Part shown: piece by piece, positions 6,976 to 14,525 of the stretch
How positions within the stretch are numbered: position 1 is the stretch's first letter
How the letters are laid out: the number at the start of each line of letters is the position of its first letter
Assembly: GCA_030690925.1 (NCBI GenBank)
Contig: JAUYFO010000092.1
Coordinates: 1-25,630, forward strand
Direction of reading: 5' to 3'
From: Candidatus Moraniibacteriota bacterium
GTDB lineage: Bacteria; Patescibacteriota; Minisyncoccia; Moranbacterales; UBA1568
DNA: 25,630 nt
The notes under the pieces: model-generated
Seen by the model: only the letters and a program-made list of their open reading frames with translations
What the model was told of the DNA's origin: nothing
Databases searched by the model: none
Translations under genes and position numbers: made by a program

Positions 6976-7524
6976 TTATCCTGGAACGATGAGGCCAGTA
7001 AAGCCCATAGGCCCACGCTTAATCTCCTCCTCGAAGCGGTAGGGGATGGCAATACTTTTGAGAAAGAGGTTGAGGTTTTCCCGTGCTTTCTCTTGCATGG
7101 CCTTTTCGCGGCCACGCAAGATAATTTCGATTCGCACCTTGCTTCCCCTGGTCAGGAATTTCTCGGCCTGTGCTTTTTTGAAAAGAAGATCGTGTTTATC
7201 AGTACGGAAACCGATGCGGATGCCTTTGGTTTCAATTTTCTTCTGCTTGGCCTTCTGTTGCTGCTCCTGTTTGGCAACCTTGTACTGCAGTTTGCCGTAG
7301 TCGGTGATTTTGCACACGGGAGGTTTCGCCAGGGGAGAGACCTCTACCAAATCCGCTTCCTGTTCTTGGGCAAGCAGAATGGCCGCCGCAGTATCCATCA
7401 CGCCTCGGTTTTCGCCATCGATGTCGATGACCATCACCTGGGGGACGAGAATCTTCTCGTTGGTGCGTGCATGTTCCTTCAGCTGCACTTTTGGTTTCGG
7501 TCGGTTGTGACGTCTTCGTCTCAT
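6976..7524 (-). CDS. infC: translation initiation factor IF-3
   Basis: The 182-residue protein has the N-terminal IF-3 domain (NEKILVPQVMVIDIDGENRGV, ADLVEVSPLAKPPVCKITDYGK), a Lys/Gln-rich linker helix (KVAKQEQQQKAKQKK) and the C-terminal 30S-binding domain (KGIRIGFRTDKHDL to GPMGFTGLIVPG). IF-3 keeps 30S subunits free and checks start-codon choice. The start here is ATG, not the rare ATT used for autoregulation in enterobacteria. There is no SD: the 16 bases between the tmRNA 3' end and the ATG are A/T-rich. It is followed by rpmI and rplT. Confidence 0.97.
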   Translation of the reverse strand: MRRRRHNRPKPKVQLKEHARTNEKILVPQVMVIDIDGENRGVMDTAAAILLAQEQEADLVEVSPLAKPPVCKITDYGKLQYKVAKQEQQQKAKQKKIETKGIRIGFRTDKHDLLFKKAQAEKFLTRGSKVRIEIILRGREKAMQEKARENLNLFLKSIAIPYRFEEEIKRGPMGFTGLIVPG

Positions 7525-7540
7525 TTTTTATCTGTTAAAA

Positions 7541-7943
7541 TGGTGGAGTTGATGGGAATTGCACCCATGTCCAGAGAAGTTTTTCCAAAATAATCTACAA
7601 GCGTAGTCAACCTTGTATACGGGTGGGAGGTAGAAGGAAAACAAAACCCTCACACAAGTTCCTCTTTTGCAATACGATTAGGAAGTAAAAGAAAAAGAAA
7701 TTCTTCCGTCACGTCTCGATAATATGACACCAGCCTCTCCCTACCGAGAATCAGGATGCTGATGGCGACGCCAGTAATTAGGCGAGCGCAAGACTGTAAG
7801 AAGGGGCAAAAGCTTGCGCCAGTGCGTTCTTGGTCTTTGTGATGAAGTTTGCATTTATCATCGTGAGAGCGATATTTACGACCGTGCCCTCAAGGTCGGC
7901 TTGCATATTTTGAAAGTACAGCCTGTCGAGTCTCAACAACCCC
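7541..7943 (-). ncRNA. ssrA: transfer-messenger RNA (tmRNA)
   Basis: The RNA is about 403 bases. Its 3' end, at 7541, reads as a tRNA-like half: T-arm ATGGG-TGCAATT-CCCAT, then CAACTCC, A and an encoded CCA. The 5' end (7943) GGGGTTG pairs with CAACTCC over 7 bp with one G-T pair and is followed by the conserved GAGACTCGACAGG. The tag frame runs from 7852 to the TAA at 7780-7778 and encodes 24 residues, beginning ANFITKTKNA and ending PSYSLALA, the usual hydrophobic degradation signal. It rescues stalled ribosomes with SmpB, whose gene is just upstream on the same strand. The promoter was not clearly identified. Confidence 0.93.
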
Positions 7944-8037
7944 CAGCCGCAACAACTTCACTTCCGTTGTTTGTTACGCTTGGTGACCGTCTAACACTGC
8001 TTCGTTTTTTGTAAACTTCTTTTTGTTGCGGAAATTT

Positions 8038-8086
8038 CAAAGCCCAAATTACAAATACCAAACAATTTTCAAAGGGGCTTTGTTTG
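8038..8086. repeat. intergenic inverted repeat between smpB and ssrA
   Basis: CAAAGCCC (8038-8045) pairs with GGGCTTTG (8075-8082), with a nested alternative pair CAAACAA (8059-8065) and TTGTTTG (8080-8086). The minus strand contains TTTGAAAATTGT and the TTTGG-TTTGT-ATTTG word pattern also seen at 3413-3442, suggesting a dispersed repeat family. It may separate smpB and ssrA transcripts, though it lacks a U-tract. Confidence 0.45.
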
Positions 8087-8097
8087 ATCACTGTGTT

Positions 8098-8541
8098 TTA
8101 GGTCTTCATCGCTCGGCGAATCCTTCTTTGGGCTTCACGTTTGCCAATGTCGGCTCGCCGGTCGTATTCTTTTTTTCCCTTACCAACAGCAAACAGGAGC
8201 TTCACAAGTTGCTTCTTAGTATACAACCGAATCGGCACTAATGTCAAGCCTTCTGTGCGTGATTTTCCGATGAGAGAGCGGATTTCTCGCTTGCGAAGGA
8301 GGAGCTTTCGTGGTCTGGTAGCATCGTGGCTGGTATCACGGTGAGCTTGGGCGTAGCGGGGGATGAGGGCATTGGTCAGGTAGAGCTCGCTTCCTTTGAC
8401 GGTGACGAAAGCTCCTTTCAGGCTGGCATGGCCAGTTTTGACCGATTTGACCTCGGCTCCGGTCAATACTAAACCGGCCTCGTACTGGTCGGCGAGGGTA
8501 TAATCGAACGAAGCTCGTTTGTTGGTAGCTATGGTAGTCAT
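8098..8541 (-). CDS. smpB: SsrA-binding protein SmpB
   Basis: The 147-residue protein carries the SmpB core: NKRASFDYTLADQYEAGLVL, TGAEVKSVKTGHASLKGAFV and PRKLLLRKREIRSLIGK, followed by TLVPIRLYTKKQLVKL and the basic tail KGKKEYDRRADIGKREAQRR. SmpB binds the tRNA-like part of tmRNA and its tail reaches into the empty mRNA channel of stalled ribosomes. Length is near the usual 150-160. GTGAGG lies 5 bases before the ATG and is a usable SD. The tmRNA gene follows on the same strand. Confidence 0.97.
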   Translation of the reverse strand: MTTIATNKRASFDYTLADQYEAGLVLTGAEVKSVKTGHASLKGAFVTVKGSELYLTNALIPRYAQAHRDTSHDATRPRKLLLRKREIRSLIGKSRTEGLTLVPIRLYTKKQLVKLLFAVGKGKKEYDRRADIGKREAQRRIRRAMKT

Positions 8542-8595
8542 ATAGCCTCACTTTCCCACATTTGGCTCAAATAAGCAAGCTTCTGGACGTTTCTA

Positions 8596-8624
8596 TTGAC
8601 TTTTTACTTTAAAAGGTGTATAAT
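8596..8624 (+). promoter_or_regulatory. strong sigma70-type promoter
   Basis: TTGACT (8596-8601), a 17-base spacer and a perfect TATAAT (8619-8624). It is the closest to consensus in the window. The predicted start is near 8631. It points toward trhO but is followed within about 25 bases by a terminator-like hairpin. Confidence 0.75.
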
Positions 8625-8652
8625 GATATGTTGCAAGTAAAAATTCGCAATT

Positions 8653-8683
8653 ACCTCCTTTCCCGGTGGTTTTTTTCTTTTTT
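8653..8683 (+). terminator. terminator-like hairpin (possible attenuator or end of a short RNA)
   Basis: ACCTCC (8653-8658) pairs with GGTGGT (8665-8670) with one mismatch and a TTTCCC loop, followed by a T-rich run to 8683. Transcription from the promoter at 8596-8624 would end as an RNA of about 50 bases. The left arm plus loop start, ACCTCCTTTC, equals the anti-SD end of bacterial 16S rRNA. Beyond it, 8684-8776 holds no recognised element except a TACAAT (8723-8728) without a good -35. Confidence 0.45.
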
Positions 8684-8776
8684 CCTTAAATCACGAAATG
8701 AACGGTCGTGTACTTGATGAGATACAATAGTAACACTTCACTTTTTGGTTGGTTTCAGATACCATGAGATGAGCTT

Positions 8777-9814
8777 ATGATTGATACTCCCCATCAATTA
8801 CGCAACCACCTTTCCAAAGCCGAAGCACGGAAGCTTCTGGCAGTAGAACCGTTTTCGCGGCGGGTGATTTCTTTTTATCGCTACGTGATTCTTTCTGATC
8901 CGAAGCAATTGCGCGATGAGTTATTCGCCGAGTGGGTGAAGCTCGGTATCTTGGGGCGCATCTATGTGGCCAAGGAAGGCATCAATGCCCAGATGAGTGT
9001 GCCGGAACCGAACTTTGAAGCATTTCAAAAACTTTTGTATAAGTGCACAGCGTTCCATGGCGTGCCATTCAAGGTGGGAGTAGAACAAGAAGACGATGCT
9101 TTTTGGAAATTGACTATCAAGGTGAAGCGGCAGATTGTAGCCGATGGGTTGCAACCGGGGGACTATGATGTCACCAATGTTGGCGCCCACCTCTCGGCCC
9201 GAGAATTTAACGATATGCTAAAACGGCCGGAGACAGTGGTGGTGGATATGCGTAACAATTACGAATCGGTTATTGGGCATTTCGAAGGTGCTATTTGTCC
9301 ACCCGCCTATACCTTCAAAGAAGAGTTGCCATTGGTGAAAGAAGCACTGAAAGGTCAGGAGGACAAAGAAGTGCTGCTCTACTGCACCGGTGGGATTCGT
9401 TGCGAAAAAGCTAGTTCCTACCTGAAACACCATGGTTTCCAGAACGTTTACCAGCTTCATGGGGGAATTATTGACTACAAGCACCAGATACAGCGCGAGG
9501 GACTGCCATCGCAGTTCAAGGGCAAGAACTTTGTTTTTGATAATCGCCTGGGCGAGCGCATTACTGATGATGTACTAGCCAAGTGTTACCAGTGTGACAG
9601 CACGTGTGATGACTATACCAACTGCGAGAATGTGGAATGCAACCTGCTCTTCATCCAGTGTGCGGCATGCAAAGAAACATTCGCTGGTTGCTGTGGAGTC
9701 GAGTGCCAGGCCATTGCTGAGCTACCAGAAACCGAGCAGTTAAAACTGCGCAAAGGGAAAGTGCTTCCAAAAAACGCTGAAGCCTTCAAAAAGAAAGTTG
9801 CCGTGACGTGCTAA
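8777..9814 (+). CDS. trhO: tRNA uridine(34) hydroxylase, rhodanese-type
   Basis: The 345-residue protein matches the TrhO/YceA family, which makes 5-hydroxyuridine at the tRNA wobble position using oxygen. It has the N-terminal alpha/beta domain (SFYRYVILSDP, GRIYVAKEGINAQ), the central rhodanese domain with its active loop YCTGGIRCEKASSYL (catalytic Cys203, second Cys209) and a C-terminal Cys-rich region with ten cysteines between residues 270 and 310, beginning CYQCDSTC. Length is typical. GAGATGAG a few bases before the ATG may serve as a weak SD. It stands alone between the smpB block and the lipoprotein. Confidence 0.92.
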   Translation: MIDTPHQLRNHLSKAEARKLLAVEPFSRRVISFYRYVILSDPKQLRDELFAEWVKLGILGRIYVAKEGINAQMSVPEPNFEAFQKLLYKCTAFHGVPFKVGVEQEDDAFWKLTIKVKRQIVADGLQPGDYDVTNVGAHLSAREFNDMLKRPETVVVDMRNNYESVIGHFEGAICPPAYTFKEELPLVKEALKGQEDKEVLLYCTGGIRCEKASSYLKHHGFQNVYQLHGGIIDYKHQIQREGLPSQFKGKNFVFDNRLGERITDDVLAKCYQCDSTCDDYTNCENVECNLLFIQCAACKETFAGCCGVECQAIAELPETEQLKLRKGKVLPKNAEAFKKKVAVTC

Positions 9815-9846
9815 GGGCGGATGAAGAATTATCCCAAGCGGACACC

Positions 9847-9875
9847 TTTACAGGAATCCGTTTTTGTTGTATAAA
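9847..9875 (+). promoter_or_regulatory. promoter of the lipoprotein gene
   Basis: TTTACA (9847-9852), a 17-base spacer and TATAAA (9870-9875). In the leader, CTAAGA (9888-9893) and TCTTAG (9900-9905) form a 6-bp hairpin, which could be an operator or a 5' stabilising hairpin. AAGGGAG precedes the ATG at 9946 with good SD spacing. Confidence 0.6.
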
Positions 9876-9945
9876 GAGCAGTCGCCCCTAAGAAAGGCGT
9901 CTTAGCCAGTTCATTAACTACCAACCCGTCTCGAAGGGAGACATC

Positions 9946-10605
9946 ATGACCAAAACCATTTTTTCCCATATTTTCGCCATCCTGTTGGCCGGCTTCCTTA
10001 CTGCCTGCGGTGGCGGTGGGGGAGGTGAAACATCGGTGCCGCTGGCAACAGCCGTTGAGGTGAAAGAATCATTCGACCAGGCGCCGCAGATGCTCCAGAA
10101 CTACTTCGCTCAATCAGCAAGGGAAAGGGGGCTTGTCGAGATGGAATATCTCCAGGATGATGATTTCAAGGACCCGTGGCACCTTGTTATCCACTATAAG
10201 GGGGAAGTCATCTACGACAAAATCTTGTGGGCCATTTATCAGGTGCATGGCATAACATCCGACGGAACAGATGTCATTGTCGTGACTGAGTACGAATCGC
10301 CTGGTTCATGGTCAGGTGTATCGGTGGTATTTGTCAACGGTGAGATCATCCCGTTGCTACAGTCGCTTCCTGTAAACTTCGGTCAGCGCGGAGATTCCCC
10401 GGCCGCCGTACGTGAAATCCGCGAGTACCAAGATGGATGGTTCATCATTTACGCGACGCTCCGGGCTCGCGGCGACTATGACGCTCGCCGTTGGGCGATG
10501 TATCACCCAGGGTCGAAGGAATTCGTGGATTGTGGTGAACTCAACTCAAACCGGGATCCCACCAGCTGGGGGCCGAGTGCATCACCTCTTTGCGTATTGC
10601 GTTAA
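9946..10605 (+). CDS. predicted lipoprotein, function unknown
   Basis: The 219-residue protein has a type II signal peptide: MTKTIFSHIFAILLAGF and then a lipobox LTAC with the lipidated Cys21, followed by six glycines. The rest is a secreted domain with strands such as DPWHLVIHYKGEVIYDKILW and SGVSVVFVNGEIIPL, probably beta-rich. No family is recognised. A good SD, its own promoter and a clean terminator mark it as a monocistronic, possibly well-expressed surface gene. Confidence 0.78.
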   Translation: MTKTIFSHIFAILLAGFLTACGGGGGGETSVPLATAVEVKESFDQAPQMLQNYFAQSARERGLVEMEYLQDDDFKDPWHLVIHYKGEVIYDKILWAIYQVHGITSDGTDVIVVTEYESPGSWSGVSVVFVNGEIIPLLQSLPVNFGQRGDSPAAVREIREYQDGWFIIYATLRARGDYDARRWAMYHPGSKEFVDCGELNSNRDPTSWGPSASPLCVLR

Positions 10606-10625
10606 GCCGACAGTCGAACTTTATT

Positions 10626-10662
10626 ACCGAGCCTTCCTATAGTTAGGTGCTCGGTTTTTTTC
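10626..10662 (+). terminator. rho-independent terminator after the lipoprotein gene
   Basis: ACCGAGC (10626-10632) pairs with GCTCGGT (10649-10655), with an inner CCTA/TAGG pair, and the stem is followed by a run of seven Ts. Confidence 0.85.
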
Positions 10663-10746
10663 TTTTTTACTACTCAGTATCAAGTGGACGGTCGCCTCTT
10701 TGATGCTGTGAATATCAGAGACTTCCCTTCTTGGCTTGGTTCGGCT

Positions 10747-12477
10747 ATGATAGAAAACATGAGGGAGGTACTAGAGAAGAAAATAAAGGAAGCAGTTGAG
10801 GCATTGCAACAGGGAGGTGTGTTGCCTGATTTTACTGTGCCCTCCATTCAGGTGGAACGGCCCAAGGATGAACAGTTTGGGGAATACACGACTAACGCGG
10901 CCCTTGTTTTGGCGAAACTGGCTAAGCAGAGCCCGATGGAGATTGCCGAGCTTTTGAAAGGCCGACTCTTCGACTTAGCTCAGAGTGAAAACAGCAGTTT
11001 TCAAAAAATAGAAGTGGTGGCTCCTGGTCATATCAACTTCTATCTTCCTTCGAGTTATTTCCAAGGCGTTGTTTCTACGGTATTACAGAAACAGTACCCG
11101 CAATTTCCTGTCTCTTTGGTAAATGAGAAAGTGATGGTCGAGTACTCGCAGCCGAACACTCACAAAGAATTCCATATCGGGCATCTGCGCAATGTGTTTA
11201 TCGGCAGTACGCTTGTGAATGTCTTGCGCAAAGCAGGGGATGAAGTAATCGCTGCCAACTATATCGGAGATACCGGTACACATATTGCCAAATGTTTGTG
11301 GGGACTGGTGACTTTTCATGGGGATGAGAATTTGGATCTTGTCGAAAATAAGACTGAGTTTTTGGGGAAAGTGTATTCGGAGGCGACTCAGAAAATTGCA
11401 GAGAATCTGGAATATGAAAAGGCCTTCAGGGCTGTTCAGAAGAAGTTTGATAGTGGCGATACGGCGTTGTTAGATTTATGGAAGAAAACCAAAAGCTGGT
11501 CTATGGATGAGTTTGAGAAAATCTATACTGAACTGGGAGTTTCTTTTGATGAATATTTTTTCGAGAGTATCGAAGAAGAGTCTGGCAAGCAATTATTGCC
11601 TGAACTTTTGGAAAAGGGAGTAGTAGAAAAGAGTGAAGGGGCGGTTATCGCCAATCTCGAGCAATACGGTCTCGGAGTATTGGTGTTGGTCCGCAAGGAC
11701 GGTGGCATTCTGTATGGATTAAAAGATATTCCGTTGGCAAAAAAGAAATTCGAAAAATTTGACCTTGATCGGAGTATCTATGTGGTTGATGTCAGACAGA
11801 GTTTGTACCTCAGGCAACTGTTTAAAATACTGGAGTTGTACGGATTCCATAAGAAGATGGTCCACTGTGGCTATGAATTTGTGGCATTAAAGGGTGGTGA
11901 GAGTATGTCTTCCCGCAAGGGAAATGTTATTCCAGCCCAGGTGCTCATCGATGAAACAATCGCTCAAGTGACTGCTCAGTTTCCCGAATCACCGAATCCC
12001 GAGAAGATTGCGCTGGGCGCGATAAAGTTTGCCATGCTGAAACATGGTGCTGGTAGCAAAATAGAGTTTGATATAGATGAATCAGTCCGCTTGGATGGGG
12101 CGACCGGCCCTTATGTTCAGTACGCCCATGCGCGTATTGTGAACATCCTTGCCAAAGCAAAAGAAAAAAATATATCTTTTGAAAATGAGCCTGTAGAAGA
12201 CAGGGTGTTTGAAGAGAAAGAGAAGGATTTGATACGGGAAGTATCCAAGTTTCCAGAGTTACTGCTTGAGGTGCGTGAAGGCTATGAGGTACATAAGTTG
12301 GCGCATTACGTGTTGCATCTCGCCGATCGTTTCCATTCTTTCTATAACGATTGTGTCGTCGTAGATGAAAAGAAAACGCAATTATCCAGTGAGCGGCTAA
12401 AATTGGTTTCTGCGGTACAGAAAGTATTGGCTGAGACACTGGCGCTCATGGGGATCAGCGCTCCGGAGAAGATGTGA
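10747..12477 (+). CDS. argS: arginyl-tRNA synthetase
   Basis: This class I enzyme attaches arginine to tRNA-Arg. Visible parts are the N-terminal Add-1 domain (PKDEQFGEYTTNAALVLA), the class I signature QPNTHKEFHIGHLRNVFIG, YIGDTGTH, the KMSKS equivalent MSSRKGNVI, and the C-terminal anticodon-binding helices (YVQYAHARIVNIL, ADRFHSFYNDC). The length of about 576 residues is usual. The start is chosen between ATG 10747 and ATG 10759; neither has an SD. An upstream GTG at 10684 adds non-homologous sequence. TATGAT at 10746-10751 could be a -10 box yielding a near-leaderless message from 10759. Confidence 0.95.
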   Translation: MIENMREVLEKKIKEAVEALQQGGVLPDFTVPSIQVERPKDEQFGEYTTNAALVLAKLAKQSPMEIAELLKGRLFDLAQSENSSFQKIEVVAPGHINFYLPSSYFQGVVSTVLQKQYPQFPVSLVNEKVMVEYSQPNTHKEFHIGHLRNVFIGSTLVNVLRKAGDEVIAANYIGDTGTHIAKCLWGLVTFHGDENLDLVENKTEFLGKVYSEATQKIAENLEYEKAFRAVQKKFDSGDTALLDLWKKTKSWSMDEFEKIYTELGVSFDEYFFESIEEESGKQLLPELLEKGVVEKSEGAVIANLEQYGLGVLVLVRKDGGILYGLKDIPLAKKKFEKFDLDRSIYVVDVRQSLYLRQLFKILELYGFHKKMVHCGYEFVALKGGESMSSRKGNVIPAQVLIDETIAQVTAQFPESPNPEKIALGAIKFAMLKHGAGSKIEFDIDESVRLDGATGPYVQYAHARIVNILAKAKEKNISFENEPVEDRVFEEKEKDLIREVSKFPELLLEVREGYEVHKLAHYVLHLADRFHSFYNDCVVVDEKKTQLSSERLKLVSAVQKVLAETLALMGISAPEKM

Positions 12478-12498
12478 TTTTTCGATAATCGAAAAATC
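12476..12498. terminator. perfect palindrome at the argS stop (weak terminator candidate)
   Basis: A 10-bp perfect stem (12476-12485 with 12489-12498) with a TAA loop begins inside the argS stop codon. The arms carry T5 and A5 runs, but no U-tract follows on the plus strand, so termination is uncertain. Confidence 0.4.
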
Positions 12499-12499
12499 A

Positions 12500-12518
12500 C
12501 CCTGAGCGTAGTCGAGGG
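12500..12518. repeat. REP-like palindromic element
   Basis: CCCTGAGCGTAGTCGAGGG matches the widespread CCTGAGCG-AGTCGAAGG type of small palindromic repeat found between genes in many bacteria. Such repeats can form hairpins that protect mRNA 3' ends. Only this one copy is visible in the window. Confidence 0.6.
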
Positions 12519-12529
12519 GTCTTTGTAAA

Positions 12530-12697
12530 ATGAAAACAAAAATGATTCATCGGTTGCCAAAAAAATATAAAGAGAAATACAAGAAGAAGCGCGGTTGGGA
12601 CCAAGAAGTATTGGCTTTCGCTGTGAAAGTAGTTGGTTCTACGGCCCTTTTGTTTCTGGTCGCGGGCGGTATTGATGTGTATCATATGATTCAGTAG
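12530..12697 (+). CDS. 55-residue small membrane protein
   Basis: ATG 12530 to TAG 12695-12697. A very basic start (MKTKMIHRLPKKYKEKYKKK) is followed by one hydrophobic helix (VLAFAVKVVGSTALLFLVAGG) and a short tail, so it should be an inner-membrane protein with a cytoplasmic N-terminus by the positive-inside rule. The stop lies 4 bases before the phosphatase start, suggesting an operon. No family is recognised. Confidence 0.6.
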   Translation: MKTKMIHRLPKKYKEKYKKKRGWDQEVLAFAVKVVGSTALLFLVAGGIDVYHMIQ

Positions 12698-12701
12698 CAG
12701 T

Positions 12702-13283
12702 ATGAAGCAAATCACTTTTTTTTTGGTACGGCACGGCGAAGCGGAAAATAACGTCCGCCATATTCTGAATTCAGCTCCGGTGAAGCAAGAGTATCCGCTC
12801 ACGGAACATGGAAAAGAACAGGCAACTAGGACTGCCAAGCAGCTGGCAACAGCGGGGGCTGATGTTCTTTTTAGTTCGCCCATCCTGCGGGCCAAGGAAA
12901 CGGCTGAGAGTATCGCGGCAGCAACCGGATTGCCGATCCAGTTTGATAATCGTTTGTGGGAAGTGGGGATGGGGAGATTCAATAACCATATCCAGCAAGA
13001 GCTCTTGGACAAGTATCCCGATCCCGAGATGCGGCTCTCTCCGGATGTAGCAGATGGGATGGAAAGTTTTCTAGAGGTGCGCAGTCGCTTGGATGATTTT
13101 TTGGGTGAAGTAAAAGAGAAGTATCTCGGAAAAAAAGTGATTATCGTGTCGCATGGTGACCCGCTGGAACAGCTCCATGGTATTCTGACACAGGAAGGGC
13201 CAGGCCGAGCAGCCGCTGGCTGGTATCCGGAAAAAGGCTCATGTACGGAAGTAGTCTGGGCAATCAAGGGGGAGTCAGTATAA
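12702..13283 (+). CDS. histidine phosphatase superfamily protein (phosphoglycerate mutase-like)
   Basis: The 193-residue soluble protein has the branch signature FLVRHGEAENN with the phospho-accepting His11, then LFSSPILRAKETAESIA with the conserved Arg, the acidic residue in LWEVGMGRF, and the second catalytic His151 in VIIVSHGDP. These make a phosphohistidine-dependent phosphatase or mutase. Without the cofactor-dependent mutase insertions it is more likely a broad phosphatase; the substrate is unknown. A TATAAT sits at its 3' end (13279-13284) but without a -35. Confidence 0.88.
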   Translation: MKQITFFLVRHGEAENNVRHILNSAPVKQEYPLTEHGKEQATRTAKQLATAGADVLFSSPILRAKETAESIAAATGLPIQFDNRLWEVGMGRFNNHIQQELLDKYPDPEMRLSPDVADGMESFLEVRSRLDDFLGEVKEKYLGKKVIIVSHGDPLEQLHGILTQEGPGRAAAGWYPEKGSCTEVVWAIKGESV

Positions 13284-13321
13284 TAAGGGTTCCTTTTCTT
13301 TTTTCTCTGTAAAAAGCCCCA

Positions 13322-13330
13322 TGGTATGAT
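13322..13330 (+). promoter_or_regulatory. extended -10 promoter of the PAS-sigma gene
   Basis: TG-G-TATGAT (13322-13330) is an extended -10 with no clear -35. The predicted start is near 13337, giving a leader of about 17 bases without an SD before ATG 13354. Confidence 0.45.
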
Positions 13331-13353
13331 GGAGGCAGACTGGTAACCGCCCT

Positions 13354-14442
13354 ATGAAATCACTCTCACTCAAAGATACGCTCGATCACCTCCCTGGGAG
13401 CTTGTTTATTACGGATCGGGAGTCACGGGTCCTCTACGCCAGTGCTGCCTTGGAGCAGCGTACGGGTTTCTCGGTAGCGGAAATCGTCGGCAAGAAACCA
13501 GGACAACTGTGGGGTGGAAAAATGGAAAAAACCTTCTATCGTGAGCTGTGGCAGACTATCGGTACGGAACGCCGGGCCTTTGTAGGACTGGTGAACAACC
13601 GCAAGAAAAGCGGCGCTCGTCGTGACGAACATATCTTTATTGTCCCTATTTGCAATCGCCTGGGAGAGACGGAGTATTTCGCCGAAATTCATCCGGATTT
13701 GGCCGGAAGAACAGCGGAAGAGGCTTTTGGGCGGGAGTTTCTTCGGCGGACAGAAACCATGATACAGGATCGGGACTTTTTCACATGGATTATTGAGAGT
13801 CTGCAGAAAAAAAAAGATGGTACGTTGGTCAGGTTGGATCAGTCTCTCTGGTACGGAGGTTTCCACGATGCCGCTCAATTTTTCCGGGAAACCCTGGTCA
13901 CACCGATGGAACAGGTATTTGCACGGCGCAAGGATGACGCTCTGCTCATAACCCATGCCCAAGAGAACCCGGAGAAGTTTGCGGCACTCTACCAGAAATA
14001 TGTGGTTTCGATAGGGGCGTATTTCTCCCGTCGGCTACACGGAGATAGTGCAGTGGCAGAGGATCTTACCCAGGAGGTCTTTGTCCGAGCGTTTCGTTAT
14101 CTTCCTGGTTTCCGCATGACCAATGCTTCCTACTACACCTACCTGCTTCGTTTGGCTCACAACATTTTAGTCAACCACTTTCGTACCCTACATCGCCAGG
14201 TCATGTCGTATCAGCATGATGGGGAGATGGAGAATTTCGTGGCCAAGAGCGATCACTCGGGGGAGGATGATATGGTGACTTTGCTCAAAACATTGGGGGA
14301 GAAAGAGAAGGCCATCATGCTTCTCAAGTATCGTGATGGGCTGAAGGCGAAGGAAATTGCTGCCCTGGTGGGCAAGAGTGAAAATGCGGTCAAGCTGATC
14401 CTGTCCCGAACGCGCAAGAGACTGAAAAAGAACCTTCAGTAA
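13354..14442 (+). CDS. PAS domain - ECF-type sigma factor fusion
   Basis: Residues 5-113 resemble a PAS sensor domain (PGSLFITDRESRVLYASAALEQ, then RTGFSVAEIVGKKPGQLWGG). A helical linker (about 120-200) follows. Residues 205-280 are sigma region 2 (FAALYQKYVVSIGAYFSRRL, AEDLTQEVFVRAFRYLPGF, YYTYLLRLAHNILVNHFR) and 305-360 are sigma region 4 with its helix-turn-helix (LKAKEIAALVGKSENAVKLILSRTRKRL). It would direct RNA polymerase to a regulon in response to a signal sensed by its own PAS domain. No anti-sigma gene is adjacent. The downstream nrdD/nirK block suggests a redox cue, by inference only. Confidence 0.85.
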   Translation: MKSLSLKDTLDHLPGSLFITDRESRVLYASAALEQRTGFSVAEIVGKKPGQLWGGKMEKTFYRELWQTIGTERRAFVGLVNNRKKSGARRDEHIFIVPICNRLGETEYFAEIHPDLAGRTAEEAFGREFLRRTETMIQDRDFFTWIIESLQKKKDGTLVRLDQSLWYGGFHDAAQFFRETLVTPMEQVFARRKDDALLITHAQENPEKFAALYQKYVVSIGAYFSRRLHGDSAVAEDLTQEVFVRAFRYLPGFRMTNASYYTYLLRLAHNILVNHFRTLHRQVMSYQHDGEMENFVAKSDHSGEDDMVTLLKTLGEKEKAIMLLKYRDGLKAKEIAALVGKSENAVKLILSRTRKRLKKNLQ

Positions 14443-14471
14443 GGGAAAAATCTTGGAACAAAGAGTAATGG

Positions 14472-14493
14472 GTGGCACATGACACCTTTTTTG
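14472..14493 (+). terminator. weak terminator after the PAS-sigma gene
   Basis: GGTG (14472-14475) pairs with CACC (14484-14487) and is followed by six Ts. The short stem makes this a modest call. Confidence 0.4.
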
Positions 14494-14525
14494 TTTTGTG
14501 GTGTTTAATACAGTGCAGCCTGCAG

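Noticed and set aside
12497..13267. 256-residue minus-strand ORF
   Set aside because: It lies antisense to the small membrane ORF and the histidine phosphatase, whose catalytic motifs are intact; the minus frame has no coherent motif.
13279..13284. TATAAT at the end of the histidine phosphatase gene as the PAS-sigma promoter
   Set aside because: No -35 sequence lies at a suitable distance; the extended -10 at 13322-13330 is a better candidate.
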